In this document: positions 36,497 through 47,815 of the stretch, piece by piece
Layout: each line of letters opens with the position of its first letter
Position numbering within the stretch: the first letter of the stretch is position 1
Origin: Burkholderia pseudomultivorans
GTDB taxonomy: Bacteria > Pseudomonadota > Gammaproteobacteria > Burkholderiales > Burkholderiaceae
NCBI RefSeq assembly: GCF_001718415.1
Contig: NZ_CP013378.1
Coordinates: forward strand, 4,526,001 to 4,590,000
Length of the DNA stretch: 64,000 nucleotides
Direction of reading: 5' to 3'
Position numbers and translations under genes: made by a program
The notes under the pieces: generated by a model
What the model saw: the letters and a program-made list of their open reading frames with translations, nothing else
Database searches by the model: none
Told to the model about the DNA's origin: nothing

Positions 36497-36579
36497 TCTG
36501 CGATCCCTGAAACGCGCGCTTAAAAAGCGCGCCGGCGGCCCGGCCTTCCCGGCCGCCACCAACGAAGCCTTCTACCAGC

Positions 36580-38361
36580 ATGCTGCCAGCACACAAACAG
36601 ACCCTCGAAGCCCTGCTCGCGGATAGCGTCAAGCAGGTCGCACACGCGCTGAAAGGCGCCGACTCCGCGTTCGTCGCCCCGACCATCACGCTGGAGCGCC
36701 CGAAGGTCGCCGCGCACGGCGACGTCGCGTGCAACGTCGCGATGCAGCTCGCCAAGCCGCTCGGCACGAACCCGCGCCAGCTCGCCGAGAAGATCGTCGC
36801 CGAGCTCACGGCCCGGCCGGACGCGCAAGGGCTCGTCGAGGCCGCGGAAATCGCCGGCCCGGGCTTCATCAACCTGCGCCTGACGGCCGCTGCCAAGCAG
36901 GCCGTGGTCGCCGCGGTGCTCGCGCAGGGCCGCGCGTTCGGCACGTCGGAGCGCGAAAAGGGCAAGCGCGTGCTGCTCGAATTCGTGTCGGCGAACCCGA
37001 CCGGCCCGCTGCACGTCGGCCACGGCCGCCAGGCCGCGCTCGGCGACGTGCTCGCGAACGTGATCGCGAGCCAGGGCTACGCGGTGCACCGCGAGTTCTA
37101 CTACAACGACGCGGGCGTGCAGATCGGCAACCTCGCGATCTCGACGCAGGCGCGCGCACGCGGCCTGAAGCCCGGCGACGCCGGCTGGCCGGAAGCCGCG
37201 TACAACGGCGAATACATCGCCGACATCGCGCGCGACTACCTGAACGGCGAGACGGTCGCCGCGAAGGACGGCGAGCCGGTCAAGGGCGCGGGCGACGTCG
37301 AGGACCTCGACGCGATCCGCAAGTTCGCGGTGGCCTATCTGCGCCACGAACAGGACATGGACCTGCAGGCCTTCGGCGTGAAGTTCGACCAGTACTACCT
37401 GGAGTCGTCGCTGTACAGCGAAGGCCGCGTCGAGAAGACGGTCGACGCGCTGATCAAGGCCGGCATGACCTACGAGCAGGACGGCGCGCTGTGGCTGCGC
37501 ACGACCGACGAAGGCGACGACAAGGATCGCGTGATGCGCAAGTCGGACGGCACGTACACGTACTTCGTGCCGGACGTCGCGTACCACGTGACGAAGTGGG
37601 AGCGCGGCTTCACGCAGGTGATCAACATCCAGGGCTCGGACCACCACGGCACGATCGCGCGCGTGCGCGCCGGCCTGCAGGGGCTGCACATCGGCATCCC
37701 GAAGGGCTATCCCGACTACGTGCTGCACAAGATGGTCACGGTGATGCGCGACGGCCAGGAAGTGAAGCTGTCGAAGCGCGCGGGCAGCTACGTGACGGTG
37801 CGCGACCTGATCGAATGGTCGGGCGGCGCGGCGCCGGGCCAGGAAGCGGCGCCCGACCTGATCGACGAGGCGACCATCACGCGCGGCCGCGACGCGGTGC
37901 GCTTCTTCCTGATCTCGCGCAAGGCCGACACCGAGTTCGTGTTCGACATCGACCTCGCGTTGAAACAGAACGACGAAAACCCGGTCTATTACGTCCAGTA
38001 CGCGCATGCGCGGATCTGCTCGGTGCTCAACGAGCTGAAGTCGCGCTACAACGTCGAGGTGGCGCAGCTGCCGGGCGCCGACCTGTCGCAGCTCACGAGC
38101 CCGCAGGCGGCCTCGCTGATGCAGAAGCTCGCCGAGTATCCGGACATGCTGACGCACGCCGCGAAGGAACTGGCGCCGCACGCGGTCGCGTTCTACCTGC
38201 GCGATCTCGCTGGCGAATTCCACTCGTTCTACAATGCGGAGCGCGTGCTGGTCGACGACGAAGCGCCGCGCAATGCGCGCGCCGCGCTGCTCGCCGCGAC
38301 CCGGCAGGTGCTCGAGAACGGTCTGGCGATGCTCGGCGTGTCCGCGCCCGCCAAGATGTAA
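36580..38361 (+). CDS. argS: Arginine--tRNA ligase
   Basis: 593-residue class I aminoacyl-tRNA synthetase charging tRNA-Arg. The HIGH motif is HVGH within [15 protein letters not shown] (about 139-153), and the KMSKS equivalent is VKLSKRAG. The N-terminal Add-1 domain that recognises the tRNA D-loop (1-115) and the C-terminal anticodon-binding helical domain (from about 460) are complete, ending [12 protein letters not shown] as in relatives. Essential cytosolic enzyme; the SPOR gene follows after about 100 bp with a strong hairpin between. Confidence 0.97.
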   Translation: MLPAHKQTLEALLADSVKQVAHALKGADSAFVAPTITLERPKVAAHGDVACNVAMQLAKPLGTNPRQLAEKIVAELTARPDAQGLVEAAEIAGPGFINLRLTAAAKQAVVAAVLAQGRAFGTSEREKGKRVLLEFVSANPTGPLHVGHGRQAALGDVLANVIASQGYAVHREFYYNDAGVQIGNLAISTQARARGLKPGDAGWPEAAYNGEYIADIARDYLNGETVAAKDGEPVKGAGDVEDLDAIRKFAVAYLRHEQDMDLQAFGVKFDQYYLESSLYSEGRVEKTVDALIKAGMTYEQDGALWLRTTDEGDDKDRVMRKSDGTYTYFVPDVAYHVTKWERGFTQVINIQGSDHHGTIARVRAGLQGLHIGIPKGYPDYVLHKMVTVMRDGQEVKLSKRAGSYVTVRDLIEWSGGAAPGQEAAPDLIDEATITRGRDAVRFFLISRKADTEFVFDIDLALKQNDENPVYYVQYAHARICSVLNELKSRYNVEVAQLPGADLSQLTSPQAASLMQKLAEYPDMLTHAAKELAPHAVAFYLRDLAGEFHSFYNAERVLVDDEAPRNARAALLAATRQVLENGLAMLGVSAPAKM

Positions 38362-38385
38362 GCGGCCCGGGTCGGGCCGCGAATG

Positions 38386-38443
38386 GCCGCGGCAGGAGCG
38401 CCCGCCGCAGGGGCGCCTGCCGCGGCACTTTCACGATTCTTTT
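38386..38443 (+). terminator. Long hairpin with delayed T-run after argS (terminator or attenuator)
   Basis: Outer 11-bp arms GCCGCGGCAGG / CCTGCCGCGGC enclose an inner GCGCCC/GGGCGC stem. A CTTTTT run follows about 11 bases later at 38439-38443. The distance to the T-run is longer than usual, so partial termination between argS and the SPOR gene is likely. Confidence 0.55.
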
Positions 38444-38460
38444 TGCAGGTGACTCAAGCA

Positions 38461-39339
38461 ATGGCACAACCACGCCGCACTTCGAAGCAATCGAAACAAG
38501 CCGGAGGGACATTTCTTGGAATCGTGCTGGGCCTGATCGTCGGCCTCGCGATTGCCGTGGTGGTGGCGCTCTATATCACGCGTTCGCCGTCGCCGTTCGT
38601 GTCGAAGGTCGCGCCGCCGCCGGCCGACAACGGCGCGAGCCAGCCGCAGCAGTTCGATCCGAACCGCGCGCTGCAGGGCAAGACGCCGGGCCAGCCGGTG
38701 CCGCAGGCCGCGCAGCCCGCGCCGCCGAACACCGCGCCGGGCCAGGCCGCGAACCAGACCCAGGGCGGCCTGCTGCCCGAGCCGCAGATCGTCGAGGTGC
38801 CGCCGTCCGCGAACGGCTCGAACGGCGCCGGCAGCTCGCCGAGCACGACCGCGTCGAACAATGCGTCGGGCAACGGCGTCGCCGTCGCACCGAAGCCGGC
38901 CGACAATACGCCGCCGAAGAAGACGCAAGCACCGCAGCAGGCCGGCGAAGACGATCTCGCCCGTTTCGCGGCGCAGAAGCAGGCGCAGCAGGCTGCCGCG
39001 CAGAAGCAACAGCAGCAGCAACTGGCCGCGAACACGCCGAAGCCGACCTCGTCGGCCGCGCCCGCCGCCGCGGCGAAGCCGCCGACCGCGAACGACGCGA
39101 ACACCGGCTACTTCCTGCAGGTCGGCGCATACAAGACGGAAGGCGACGCCGAGCAGCAGCGCGCGCGCCTGGGCTTCCAGGGTTTCGAGTCGAAGGTGTC
39201 GAAGCGCGACGTGAGCGGCGTGACCTACTTCCGCGTGCGCGTCGGCCCGTTCTCGAAGTTCGAGGATATGAACTCGGCCCGTCAGCGCTTGTCCGATGCA
39301 GGTGTCGATACGGCGGTGATCCGCTTCACGAAGCAGTAA
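38461..39339 (+). CDS. SPOR domain-containing protein (FtsN/DedD-like)
   Basis: 292-residue bitopic membrane protein. A short basic cytoplasmic tail (1-15) precedes one helix (18-40, GTFLGIVLGLIVGLAIAVVVALY). A long Pro/Ala/Gln-rich periplasmic linker follows (45-205), with an AQKQAQQAAAQKQQQQQ helix near 170-190. The SPOR domain is at about 212-290 (YFLQVGAYKTEGDAEQQRARL, FRVRVGPFSKFEDMNSARQRL). SPOR domains bind denuded septal peptidoglycan, so a cell-division role is expected. The argS-SPOR-dsbA order is common in Burkholderiales. Confidence 0.9.
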   Translation: MAQPRRTSKQSKQAGGTFLGIVLGLIVGLAIAVVVALYITRSPSPFVSKVAPPPADNGASQPQQFDPNRALQGKTPGQPVPQAAQPAPPNTAPGQAANQTQGGLLPEPQIVEVPPSANGSNGAGSSPSTTASNNASGNGVAVAPKPADNTPPKKTQAPQQAGEDDLARFAAQKQAQQAAAQKQQQQQLAANTPKPTSSAAPAAAAKPPTANDANTGYFLQVGAYKTEGDAEQQRARLGFQGFESKVSKRDVSGVTYFRVRVGPFSKFEDMNSARQRLSDAGVDTAVIRFTKQ

Positions 39340-39407
39340 GCGGCCGGCCGCGCCACGCAGAACCCGTTACGTTTCGTAACCCGAGCAACTGATGCGACGT
39401 TCACAAC

Positions 39408-40046
39408 ATGAAAAAACTGATTAGCACGCTCCTTCTGTCCCTGGGCCTCGTGGCCGGCTTCGCGCAGACCGCGGCGGCGGCGCAGCCGCCGGGCAAGGGC
39501 TTCGAGACGATGAAGTCGCCGCAGCCGGTATCCGCGCCGGCCGGCAAGGTCGAGGTGATCGAATTCTTCTGGTACGGCTGCCCGCACTGCTACGAATTCG
39601 AGCCGACGATCGAAGCGTGGGTGAAGAAGCAGGGCAACAACATCGAGTTCAAGCGCGTGCCGGTCGCGTTCCGCGACGATTTCATCCCGCACTCGAAGTT
39701 GTATTACGCGGTGTCCGCGCTCGGCATCAGCGAGAAGGTCACGCCGGCGATCTTCGACGCGATCCACAAGCAGAAGAACTACCTGCTGACGCCGCAGGCG
39801 CAGGCCGACTTCCTGGCGACGCAGGGCGTCGACAAGAAGCAGTTCATGAACGCGTACAACTCGTTCAGCGTGCAGAGCGAAGTGAACCAGTCCGCCAAGC
39901 TGCTGAAGGACTACGGGATCGACGGCGTGCCGACGATCATCGTCCAGGGCAAGTACAAGACGGGCCCCTCCTACGCGGACGGCATCCCGGCTACCACGCA
40001 GGTGCTCGACTACCTCGTGAAGCAGATCCAGGACAAGAAGCTCTGA
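39408..40046 (+). CDS. dsbA: Thiol:disulfide interchange protein DsbA
   Basis: 212-residue periplasmic oxidase that introduces disulfide bonds into exported proteins. Signal peptide 1-25 (ending TAAAAQ). The active site is C58-P-H-C61 in FWYGCPHCYEF, and the cis-proline loop is GVPTIIVQGKY near 177-187. A helical insertion lies between, as normal. It is a plausible helper for the four-cysteine loop of the membrane protein at 18317 and other secreted proteins. It follows the SPOR gene by 68 bp. Confidence 0.95.
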   Translation: MKKLISTLLLSLGLVAGFAQTAAAAQPPGKGFETMKSPQPVSAPAGKVEVIEFFWYGCPHCYEFEPTIEAWVKKQGNNIEFKRVPVAFRDDFIPHSKLYYAVSALGISEKVTPAIFDAIHKQKNYLLTPQAQADFLATQGVDKKQFMNAYNSFSVQSEVNQSAKLLKDYGIDGVPTIIVQGKYKTGPSYADGIPATTQVLDYLVKQIQDKKL

Positions 40047-40065
40047 TCCCCGCCCGCGCGCCGGC

Positions 40066-40839
40066 ATGACTACTCCGCTGAAGGTCTTCATCACCGGCGC
40101 ATCGAGCGGCCTCGGCCTCGCGATGGCCGAGGAATACGCGCGACAGGGCGCCACGCTCGCCCTCGTCGCACGCCGCACCGATGCGCTCGACGCATTCGCG
40201 CGGCGCTTCCCCGCCCTCTCCATCTCCGTCTATTCCGCCGACGTGCGCGACCCCGACGCGCTGGCCGCTGCGGCCGCGTCGTTCATCGCCGCGCACGGCT
40301 GCCCCGACGTCGTGATCGCGAACGCGGGCATCAGCCAGGGCGCCGTCACGGGCCAGGGCGATCTGAAGGCGTTCCGCGACGTGATGGACATCAACTACTT
40401 CGGGATGGTCGCGACCTTCGAGCCGTTCGTCGGCCCGATGACGGCCGCGCGGCACGGCACGCTGGTCGGCGTCGCGAGCGTCGCCGGCGTGCGCGGGCTG
40501 CCCGGCTCCGGCGCGTACAGCGCGTCGAAGTCGGCTGCGATCAAGTATCTCGAATCGCTGCGCGTCGAGCTGCGGCCGGCCGGCGTCGGCGTCGTGACGA
40601 TCGCGCCCGGCTACATCCGCACGCCAATGACCGCGCACAACCCGTACCGGATGCCGTTCCTGATGGACGCCGACCGCTTCGCCGCACGCGCGGCGCGCGC
40701 GATCGCGCGGCAGCATGCGTTCCGCGTGATTCCGTGGCAGATGGGCGTCGTCGCGAAGGTGCTGCACGTGCTGCCGCGCTGGCTCTACGACCGCCTGTTC
40801 GAAAAGGCGCCGCGCAAGCCGAAGGCCGGCGCGCACTGA
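40066..40839 (+). CDS. Short-chain dehydrogenase/reductase
   Basis: 257-residue Rossmann-fold oxidoreductase. Cofactor loop GASSGLG (11-17), NAG motif in IANAGIS and active-site Y-x-x-x-K in GAYSASKSAA. The last 45 residues contain a hydrophobic stretch (VVAKVLHVLPRWLYDRLF), seen in SDRs that sit on membranes. The substrate is unknown. It starts 19 bp after dsbA and is probably in the same transcript. Confidence 0.88.
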   Translation: MTTPLKVFITGASSGLGLAMAEEYARQGATLALVARRTDALDAFARRFPALSISVYSADVRDPDALAAAAASFIAAHGCPDVVIANAGISQGAVTGQGDLKAFRDVMDINYFGMVATFEPFVGPMTAARHGTLVGVASVAGVRGLPGSGAYSASKSAAIKYLESLRVELRPAGVGVVTIAPGYIRTPMTAHNPYRMPFLMDADRFAARAARAIARQHAFRVIPWQMGVVAKVLHVLPRWLYDRLFEKAPRKPKAGAH

Positions 40840-41092
40840 ACGCCGCGCGCGGCTGCGCGGGCGCGTGGCGTGCCCGCGCGCCGCGCCGCATCCCCCCGTT
40901 CCCGCCGCCCCGGCGCCCGTTCCGTCGCGAACGCAGCCGTTTTTCGCTCAATTCGCCGCGTTCCGACGCCTTTTTCCACGCACCGCGCGCTTTGACGGTA
41001 TGCTATTCGTCAGCTGCGCGGGCCCGTGCGTTTCCGGGCCCGCGCCCGCATCCCGTCATCAAGCAAAAAGCAGAAGCCACGTGGGAGATCCT

Positions 41093-42688
41093 ATGCAGGT
41101 CAAGCTGTTCGCCGCGGCCGCCGTCGCCGCCGCCCTCGCCGTTCCCGGCCTCGCCGCCGCCAAGCCGCTCACCGTCTGCACGGAATCGAGCCCGGACGGC
41201 TTCGACGTCGTCCAGTTCAACTCGCTCGTCACGACCAACGCATCGGCCGACGTGATCTTCAACACGCTCGTGTCGTACGACGAAGCCGCGAAAAAGGTCG
41301 TGCCCGCGCTCGCCGACAAGTGGGAAGCCAGCGCCGACGGCCTGACCTATACGTTCCACCTGCGCCCGAACGTCGCGTTCCAGACCACCGACTACTTCAA
41401 GCCGAGCCGCCCGCTGAACGCGGACGACGTCGTGTTCACCTTCAGCCGGATGCTCGACGACGCGAACCCGTGGCACAAGGTGGCCGGCGCGAGCGGCTTC
41501 CCGCATGCGCAGTCGATGGGCCTGATCAAGCTCGTGAAGTCGGTGTCGAAGGTCGACGACGGCACGGTGAAGTTCGTGCTTAACGAGCCGAACGCGACCT
41601 TCGTGCCGATCCTGACGATGGGCTTCGCGTCGATCTACTCGGCCGAATACGCGGACCAGCTGCTGAAGGCCGGCAAGCAGGCCGACCTGAACGCGAAGCC
41701 GATCGGCACCGGTCCGTTCGTGCTGAAGAGCTATACGAAGGACGCGCTCATCCGCTACGACGCGAACCCGTCGTACTGGGGCGCGAAGCCGAAGGTCGAC
41801 CGGCTGATCTACGCGATCACGCCCGATCCGTCGGTGCGCATGCAGAAGGTGAAGGCCGGCGAATGCCAGATCGCGCTGTCGCCGAAGCCGCAGGACGTGC
41901 TGGCCGCGAAGGGCGAAAGCGCGCTGAAGGTCGTGCAGACGCCCGCGTTCATGACCGCGTTCGTCGCGCTGAACACGCAGAAGAAGCCGCTCGACAACGA
42001 CAAGGTGCGCGAGGCGCTGAACCTCGCGTTCGACCGCTCGACCTACCTGAAGGTCGTGTTCGACAACACCGCGACGGTCGCCAACAACCCGTATCCGCCG
42101 AACACGTGGAGCTACGCGAAGGACGTCGCGCCCTACCCGTACGATCCGGCGAAGGCGAAGCAGCTGCTCGCGCAGGCCGGCTTTCCGAACGGCTTCTCGA
42201 CGACGATCTGGACGCGCCCGACCGGCAGCGTGCTGAACCCGAACCCGAAGGCCGGCGCCGAACTGCTGCAGGCCGACCTCGCGAAGATCGGCGTGAAGGC
42301 CGACGTGAAGGTGATCGAATGGGGCGAGCTGATCAAGCAGGCGAAGCTCGGCCAGCATGACCTGCTGTTCATGGGCTGGGCCGGCGACAACGGCGACCCG
42401 GACAACTACCTGACGCCGCAGTTCAGCTGCAACGCGGTGAAGTCCGGCATCAACTTCGCGCGCTACTGCGACGCGCAGCTCGACAAGCTGATCGCCGACG
42501 GCAAGGCGACCGCCGACCAGGGCAAGCGCGCGAAGCTGTACGAAGCGGCGCAGAAGATCATCCACGACCAGGCGCTGTGGATTCCGCTCGGCTATCCGAC
42601 CGCCGCAGCGCTCACGCGCGCGAACGTGAGCGGCTATCGCGTAAGTCCGTTCGGACGCCAGAACTTCACGACGGTCGCCGTGCAATAA
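41093..42688 (+). CDS. Dipeptide/oligopeptide ABC transporter substrate-binding protein
   Basis: 531-residue periplasmic binding protein of the DppA/OppA class (family 5). Signal peptide 1-23 (ending GLAAAKP). Conserved stretches include TVCTESSPDGFD, the LADKWEASADGLTYTFHLR motif, NADDVVFTFSRMLD and GWAGDNGDPDNYLTPQFSC. The resemblance is closest to DppA (dipeptide, or haem as reported for E. coli DppA). No permease or ATPase genes follow, so it is a stand-alone binding protein. The ATG at 41093 is preceded by GGGAG. Confidence 0.9.
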   Translation: MQVKLFAAAAVAAALAVPGLAAAKPLTVCTESSPDGFDVVQFNSLVTTNASADVIFNTLVSYDEAAKKVVPALADKWEASADGLTYTFHLRPNVAFQTTDYFKPSRPLNADDVVFTFSRMLDDANPWHKVAGASGFPHAQSMGLIKLVKSVSKVDDGTVKFVLNEPNATFVPILTMGFASIYSAEYADQLLKAGKQADLNAKPIGTGPFVLKSYTKDALIRYDANPSYWGAKPKVDRLIYAITPDPSVRMQKVKAGECQIALSPKPQDVLAAKGESALKVVQTPAFMTAFVALNTQKKPLDNDKVREALNLAFDRSTYLKVVFDNTATVANNPYPPNTWSYAKDVAPYPYDPAKAKQLLAQAGFPNGFSTTIWTRPTGSVLNPNPKAGAELLQADLAKIGVKADVKVIEWGELIKQAKLGQHDLLFMGWAGDNGDPDNYLTPQFSCNAVKSGINFARYCDAQLDKLIADGKATADQGKRAKLYEAAQKIIHDQALWIPLGYPTAAALTRANVSGYRVSPFGRQNFTTVAVQ

Positions 42689-42887
42689 GGCGCAGCAGGC
42701 GCGCGTGGCGCGCGAGCGACGGTATGTCCGAGCGTCGCTTGCGGCCCGCGCGCGGCGCTTGCTACACTGCGCGCTCATTCCTCATACCGGACGCCAGCCA
42801 AAGTGAATCACTAAGCCTTCCCGAAATGTTTTCGCCGCCGTGCCCCGCACGCCGCGCGAAGGTTCTCACGCATTTTCGGAGGTGCTT

Positions 42888-44543
42888 ATGGCTGCCGCCA
42901 CGCCCACCGGCGCGCTCGTCGCGCTTCATCACGTTTCCTTCCGCTTCGACGACGGCGTCACGCTGTTCGATTCGCTCGACCTCGTCATCGACCGCACGCC
43001 GACCGGCATCGTCGGCCGCAACGGCATCGGCAAGAGCATGCTCGCGCAACTGATCGCGGGCCGGCTCGCGCCCGCCGCCGGCGCGATCGACCGGCATGTG
43101 CGCGTGGTCTACGTCGCGCAGCAGCACGACGCGCCAATCCCGGCCGCTGCGTCGTCCGATGCGCGCACCGTCGCGACGGTCGCCGCGCTCGATGCGCCGC
43201 TCGCGGCGCTTGCGCGCGTCGCGGACGGCCGCGCCGAGCCGGACGACTTCGAGCTGATCGGCGAACGCTGGGACCTCGCCGAGCGGCTGCGCGCGGCGCT
43301 CGACGCGGCAGGCCTGCGCGACATCGAGCCCGCGACGCCCGCGCATGCCCTGAGCGGCGGCCAGCTCGCCCGCGTCGCGCTGATCGGCGCGCTGCTGTCC
43401 GACGCCGGCCTGCTGGTGCTCGACGAACCGACCAACCATCTCGATGCGCCCGGCCGCGCCTGGCTGCGCGCCGCGCTCGACGGCTGGCGCGGCGGCCTCG
43501 TCGTCGTCAGCCACGATCGTGCGCTGCTCGCCGACGTGCAGCGGATCGTCGAACTGACGCCGCGCGGCGTGCGCGCGTACGGCGGCAACTACGCGGTCTA
43601 CCGCGCGCAGCGCGACGCGGAGCAGGATGCGGCGCAGGCCGCGCTCGACCATGCGCGCAGCGAGCGCACACGCGTGCGGCGCCGGCTCGAAGACGAGCAC
43701 GACACGATCCAGCGCCACGCAGCCGCGTCGCTTCGCGAAGCGAAGACGGCCAACCTGTCGTCGATGGCGCGCCAGTCGCGCAAGGGCGCGGCGCGCGCGA
43801 TCATGGGCCACGTGCGGCGGCGCCTGCACGACACGCGCACGACGCTCGACGAACGCGTGCAGCAGGCGGCCGCGCGCGTCGAAGCCGACGCACCGGTGCT
43901 CGTATCGCTGCCGGGCACCGAGCTCGGCGCGCGCCGCCAGCTGTTCACGCTCGAACGCGCGCAACTGCCATGGCCGGTCGCGGGCGACGCGGACACGCTC
44001 ACGTGGTCGGCGAGCGGCCCCGTGCGCGTTGCGCTCACCGGCCCGAACGGATGCGGAAAATCGACGCTGCTGAGGATGCTCGCGGGCGAGCTGCCGCCGC
44101 GCGCGGGCGCATGCACGACGCATGTGAGCGCCGCGTATCTCGACCAGCGGCTCGCGCTGCTCGACCCCGAGTGCTCGATCGTCGAACAGCTCGGACTGCT
44201 CGATACGCCGCTCGCCGAAGGCGAGCTGCGCAGCCGGCTCGCGCTGCTGCAGCTCGATGCATCGCGGGCGACGCAGCCGGCCCGGCAGCTGAGCGGCGGC
44301 GAGCGGCTCAAGGCCGCGCTCGCCTGCGCGCTATGGCGCGGCACGCCCGCGCAACTGCTGCTGCTCGACGAACCGACCAACCACCTCGACCTCGAATCGG
44401 TGCGCGCGGTCGAGGCCGCGCTCGCCGGCTTCCGCGGCGCGCTGGTCGTCGCGTCGCACGACGCCGCGTTTCTCGCGGCGCTGGCACCGACGCATACGAT
44501 GCAATGGCATCGCGACGGCTGGCGCTACGAACCTGTCGCGTGA
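42888..44543 (+). CDS. ABC-F family ATPase
   Basis: 551-residue soluble protein with two ABC domains and no membrane helices. Domain 1: [31 protein letters not shown]. Domain 2: [31 protein letters not shown]. The linker between them (about 250-320) is charged and helical. ABC-F proteins act on ribosomes in translation or antibiotic protection; which kind this is cannot be told. The start at 42888 has a GGAGG ribosome site. The gene is convergent with the MBL hydrolase, with 14 bp between stops. Confidence 0.9.
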   Translation: MAAATPTGALVALHHVSFRFDDGVTLFDSLDLVIDRTPTGIVGRNGIGKSMLAQLIAGRLAPAAGAIDRHVRVVYVAQQHDAPIPAAASSDARTVATVAALDAPLAALARVADGRAEPDDFELIGERWDLAERLRAALDAAGLRDIEPATPAHALSGGQLARVALIGALLSDAGLLVLDEPTNHLDAPGRAWLRAALDGWRGGLVVVSHDRALLADVQRIVELTPRGVRAYGGNYAVYRAQRDAEQDAAQAALDHARSERTRVRRRLEDEHDTIQRHAAASLREAKTANLSSMARQSRKGAARAIMGHVRRRLHDTRTTLDERVQQAAARVEADAPVLVSLPGTELGARRQLFTLERAQLPWPVAGDADTLTWSASGPVRVALTGPNGCGKSTLLRMLAGELPPRAGACTTHVSAAYLDQRLALLDPECSIVEQLGLLDTPLAEGELRSRLALLQLDASRATQPARQLSGGERLKAALACALWRGTPAQLLLLDEPTNHLDLESVRAVEAALAGFRGALVVASHDAAFLAALAPTHTMQWHRDGWRYEPVA

Positions 44544-44557
44544 TGCGCGTAGCGCGC

Positions 44558-45637
44558 TCAGCGCGCGGAGCGGAAGCGCAGCACGCCGTCCTCGCCCTGC
44601 TCGCGCACGAGCTCGCCCGCGAGCCACAGCAGGTTCAGGTGCGCGATCGCCTCGCCGAGCGCGAAGGTCATCTGGTGGATGTCGAGTTCGCGGCGGCGGA
44701 ACATGATCGGCACGATGTCGGCCGCGCTCGCCGGCTGCGCCGCGCACGCGACGCGCACTTCGTCGAGCCGCGCATCGTGGTGCGCGCGCAGTTGCGCGAT
44801 GCGCGTGCGCACGCCGCGAAACGGCTTGCCGTGCGACGGCAGCACCAGCGTGTCGGGCGCCATCGTCTCGTAGCGGCCGAGCGATTCGAGATACAGCGCG
44901 AGCGGATTCGCTTCCGGCTCGAGGTCGAACACCGACACGTTCGTCGAGATGCGCGGCAGCACCATGTCGCCGGAGATCAGCACGCCGTCCGCTTCGCTGT
45001 GCAGCGCGCAATGTTCAGGCGAATGGCCGTAGCCGGTCACGACGCGCCAGGTGCGCGCGCCGATCGTCAGCGCGTCGCCTTCGCGCAGGCGACGATAGCG
45101 CGGCGGCACGGACGGCACGAGATCCGAGTAGTAGCTGCGGCGGTTGCGCAGCTTGTCGAGCGCGGCGGGATCGGTCAGGCCGTGGCGCGCGAAATGATCG
45201 GCCGCGGCCGCGCCGCCGGCGTTCGAACCGTTGCCGGCCGCCATCAGGCAGCCGAACATGTACTCGCCGAGCGTCATCCACAGCCGCACGTTCCAGCGCT
45301 GCCGGTCGCCGCCTTCGCACAGCCAGTTCGCGAGGCCGAAGTGATCGGGATGGCAGTGCGTGACGATCACGCGCAGCACGGGCAGGCCGTCCAGATGCGT
45401 GTCGAAGATCTGTTCCCAGTGCGTGCGGATCGCGTCCGACGCGATCCCGCAATCGACGATCGTCCAGCCGGCCCGCCCGTCGATCTCGTCGCGCAGCAGC
45501 CACAGGTTGATGTGATCGAGCGAGAACGGCAGCGGCATGCGCAGCCAGCGCACGCCGGGCGCGACCTCGAACGTGTCGCCCGCGGCGGGCAGCGTATCGG
45601 CGAAGGGGTAGTCGAGTTGGTGTTCCAGTGCGTTCAT
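44558..45637 (-). CDS. MBL-fold metallo-hydrolase
   Basis: 359-residue zinc hydrolase of the metallo-beta-lactamase fold. The metal motif THCHPDHFG (about 93-101) is intact, followed by [16 protein letters not shown] and SHGKPF for the remaining ligands. The C-terminal 70 residues form a helical, winged-helix-like tail, as in the glyoxalase II/LACTB2-like group. The substrate is unknown; it is not a recognisable beta-lactamase (no signal peptide). Divergent from aceK. Confidence 0.87.
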   Translation of the reverse strand: MNALEHQLDYPFADTLPAAGDTFEVAPGVRWLRMPLPFSLDHINLWLLRDEIDGRAGWTIVDCGIASDAIRTHWEQIFDTHLDGLPVLRVIVTHCHPDHFGLANWLCEGGDRQRWNVRLWMTLGEYMFGCLMAAGNGSNAGGAAAADHFARHGLTDPAALDKLRNRRSYYSDLVPSVPPRYRRLREGDALTIGARTWRVVTGYGHSPEHCALHSEADGVLISGDMVLPRISTNVSVFDLEPEANPLALYLESLGRYETMAPDTLVLPSHGKPFRGVRTRIAQLRAHHDARLDEVRVACAAQPASAADIVPIMFRRRELDIHQMTFALGEAIAHLNLLWLAGELVREQGEDGVLRFRSAR

Positions 45638-45952
45638 CGGTGGGGCGTCTCGTCGTTATCGGTGCGGGGCGCGCGTGCGGGCAGGCCGCCGCGGGCGTTC
45701 CGCCGATTCTATCGCCGTCTCGCGAAACACGCGCCCGGCGGCCTCCGGCAGGTCAAAAAAAGTTCGTGCCAGAATCGGTTCCGTACCCGCATCTTTACGC
45801 GAAGTTGCATCGAACGGCATCCAACCGCCGGCAAACGGCCGCCCGGGCGTCCGGCACGTGGCGCGCCGGGACGCATTGCAACGCCGACTTGGGCGCTAAA
45901 ATGGCGAGTGCAGCGAACGGCCCCTCTGCCCCTTTTGAGCGAGCTTGCCCGC
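45638..45952. other. 315-bp divergent region between the MBL hydrolase and aceK
   Basis: No gene seen. Toward aceK, TTGCAA (45876-45881) and TAAAAT (45897-45902) form a -35/-10-like pair with a short 15-bp spacer; the leader would be about 45 nt. Confidence 0.4.
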
Positions 45953-47767
45953 ATGAATCACTTCCCCAAACTGCTGTCGTCGCAGATCGGTTTCGACGTC
46001 GCGCAGACGATGCTCGAAAACTTCGACCGCCACTACCGGATCTTCCGCGAAGCGGCCGTCGAAGCGAAGACGCTTTACGAGCGCGCCGACTGGCACGGGC
46101 TGCAGCGGCTCGCACGCGAGCGGATCACGTCGTACGACGAGCGCGTGCAGGAGTGCGTCGAGCTGCTGGAAGACGAATACGACGCGGAGAACATCGACGA
46201 CGAGGTCTGGCAGCAGATCAAGCTGCACTACATCGGCCTGCTGACGTCGCACCTGCAGCCCGAATGCGCGGAGACGTTCTTCAATTCGGTGTGCTGCAAG
46301 ATCCTGCACCGCTCGTACTTCAACAACGATTTCATCTTCGTGCGTCCGGCGATCTCGACCGAATACCTCGAGAGCGACGCGCCGGCCGCGAAGCCGACCT
46401 ACCGCGCGTACTATCCGGGCACCGACGGGCTCGCGGCCACGCTCGAGCGCATCGTCACGAACTTCCAGCTCGAGCCGCCGTTCGAGGACCTGACGCGCGA
46501 CATCGGCTGCGTGATGCAGGCGATCCACGACGAGTTCGGCCATTTCGACGAGGCGCCGAATTTCCAGATCCACGTGCTGTCGTCGCTGTTCTTCCGCAAC
46601 AAGAGCGCGTACATCGTCGGCCGCATCATCAACGGCGATCGCGTGCTGCCGTTCGCGGTGCCGATCCGCCACGTGCGCCCGGGCCTGCTGTCGCTCGACA
46701 CGGTGCTGCTGCGCCGCGACCTGCTGCAGATCATCTTCAGCTTCTCGCACTCGTATTTCCTCGTCGACATGGACGTGCCGTCCGCCTACGTCGACTTCCT
46801 GTGCACGATCATGCCCGGCAAGCCGAAGGCCGAGATCTACACGTCGGTCGGCCTGCAGAAGCAGGGCAAGAACCTGTTCTACCGCGACCTGCTGCATCAC
46901 CTGTCGCATTCGAGCGACCGCTTCATCATCGCGCCCGGGATCAAGGGCCTCGTGATGCTGGTCTTCACGCTGCCGTCGTTCCCGTACGTGTTCAAGGTCA
47001 TCAAGGACCAGTTCCCGCCGCCGAAGGACACGACGCGCGCGCAGATCATGGAGAAGTACCAGCTCGTGAAGCGCCACGACCGGCTCGGGCGCATGGCCGA
47101 CACGCTCGAGTATTCGAGCGTCGCGCTCCCGCTCGCGCGGCTCGACCATGCGCTGGTGCGCGAGCTCGAGAAGGAAGTACCGTCGCTGCTCGAATACGAG
47201 GACGACAATCTCGTGATCCGGCATCTGTATATCGAGCGCCGGATGACGCCGCTCAACCTGTACCTGCAGAACGGCACCGACGCGGAAGTCGAACACGGCG
47301 TGAAGGAATACGGCAACGCGGTGAAGGAGTTGATGAAGGCCAACATCTTCCCCGGCGACATGCTGTACAAGAACTTCGGCGTCACGCGCCACGGCCGCGT
47401 CGTGTTCTACGACTACGACGAGATCGAGTACCTGACCGACTGCAACGTGCGCCGCGTGCCACCGCCGCGCAACGAGGAAGACGAACTGTCCGGCGAACCG
47501 TGGTATACCGTCGGCCCGCACGACATCTTTCCGGAAACCTACGGGCCGTTCCTGCTCGGCGACCCGCGCGTGCGCGCGATCTTCATGGCGCATCACGCGG
47601 ACTTCTTCGATCCGGCGCTGTGGCAGGCGAGCAAGGACAAGCTGCTGCAGGGCGAATTGCCCGATTTCTTTCCGTACGACGCGTCGCTGCGCTTTTGCGT
47701 GCGCTATCCCGAGCGCTTCGCCGCGACGGACGACGACCGCGCAGGCGGCGCGCAGCGCGCGGCCTGA
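45953..47767 (+). CDS. aceK: Isocitrate dehydrogenase kinase/phosphatase
   Basis: 604-residue bifunctional enzyme that phosphorylates and dephosphorylates isocitrate dehydrogenase, steering carbon to the glyoxylate shunt during growth on acetate or fatty acids. The N-terminal regulatory half starts [21 protein letters not shown]. The kinase half carries the ATP-loop-like [26 protein letters not shown], and [18 protein letters not shown] is the catalytic/metal region. The long open frame reaching back over the ABC-F gene is not coding; the true start is at 45953. aceA/aceB are not nearby. Confidence 0.96.
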   Translation: MNHFPKLLSSQIGFDVAQTMLENFDRHYRIFREAAVEAKTLYERADWHGLQRLARERITSYDERVQECVELLEDEYDAENIDDEVWQQIKLHYIGLLTSHLQPECAETFFNSVCCKILHRSYFNNDFIFVRPAISTEYLESDAPAAKPTYRAYYPGTDGLAATLERIVTNFQLEPPFEDLTRDIGCVMQAIHDEFGHFDEAPNFQIHVLSSLFFRNKSAYIVGRIINGDRVLPFAVPIRHVRPGLLSLDTVLLRRDLLQIIFSFSHSYFLVDMDVPSAYVDFLCTIMPGKPKAEIYTSVGLQKQGKNLFYRDLLHHLSHSSDRFIIAPGIKGLVMLVFTLPSFPYVFKVIKDQFPPPKDTTRAQIMEKYQLVKRHDRLGRMADTLEYSSVALPLARLDHALVRELEKEVPSLLEYEDDNLVIRHLYIERRMTPLNLYLQNGTDAEVEHGVKEYGNAVKELMKANIFPGDMLYKNFGVTRHGRVVFYDYDEIEYLTDCNVRRVPPPRNEEDELSGEPWYTVGPHDIFPETYGPFLLGDPRVRAIFMAHHADFFDPALWQASKDKLLQGELPDFFPYDASLRFCVRYPERFAATDDDRAGGAQRAA

Positions 47768-47815
47768 GCCTCAGACAACCATATCGACCGATTTCCGATA
47801 AGGGAAACCCTCCCG

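Noticed and set aside
43970..45952. Possible large fusion of the ABC-F region with AceK, since one frame is open across both
   Set aside because: The upstream part is Arg/Ala-rich shadow sequence of the ABC-F and MBL genes. AceK similarity starts exactly at the ATG at 45953.
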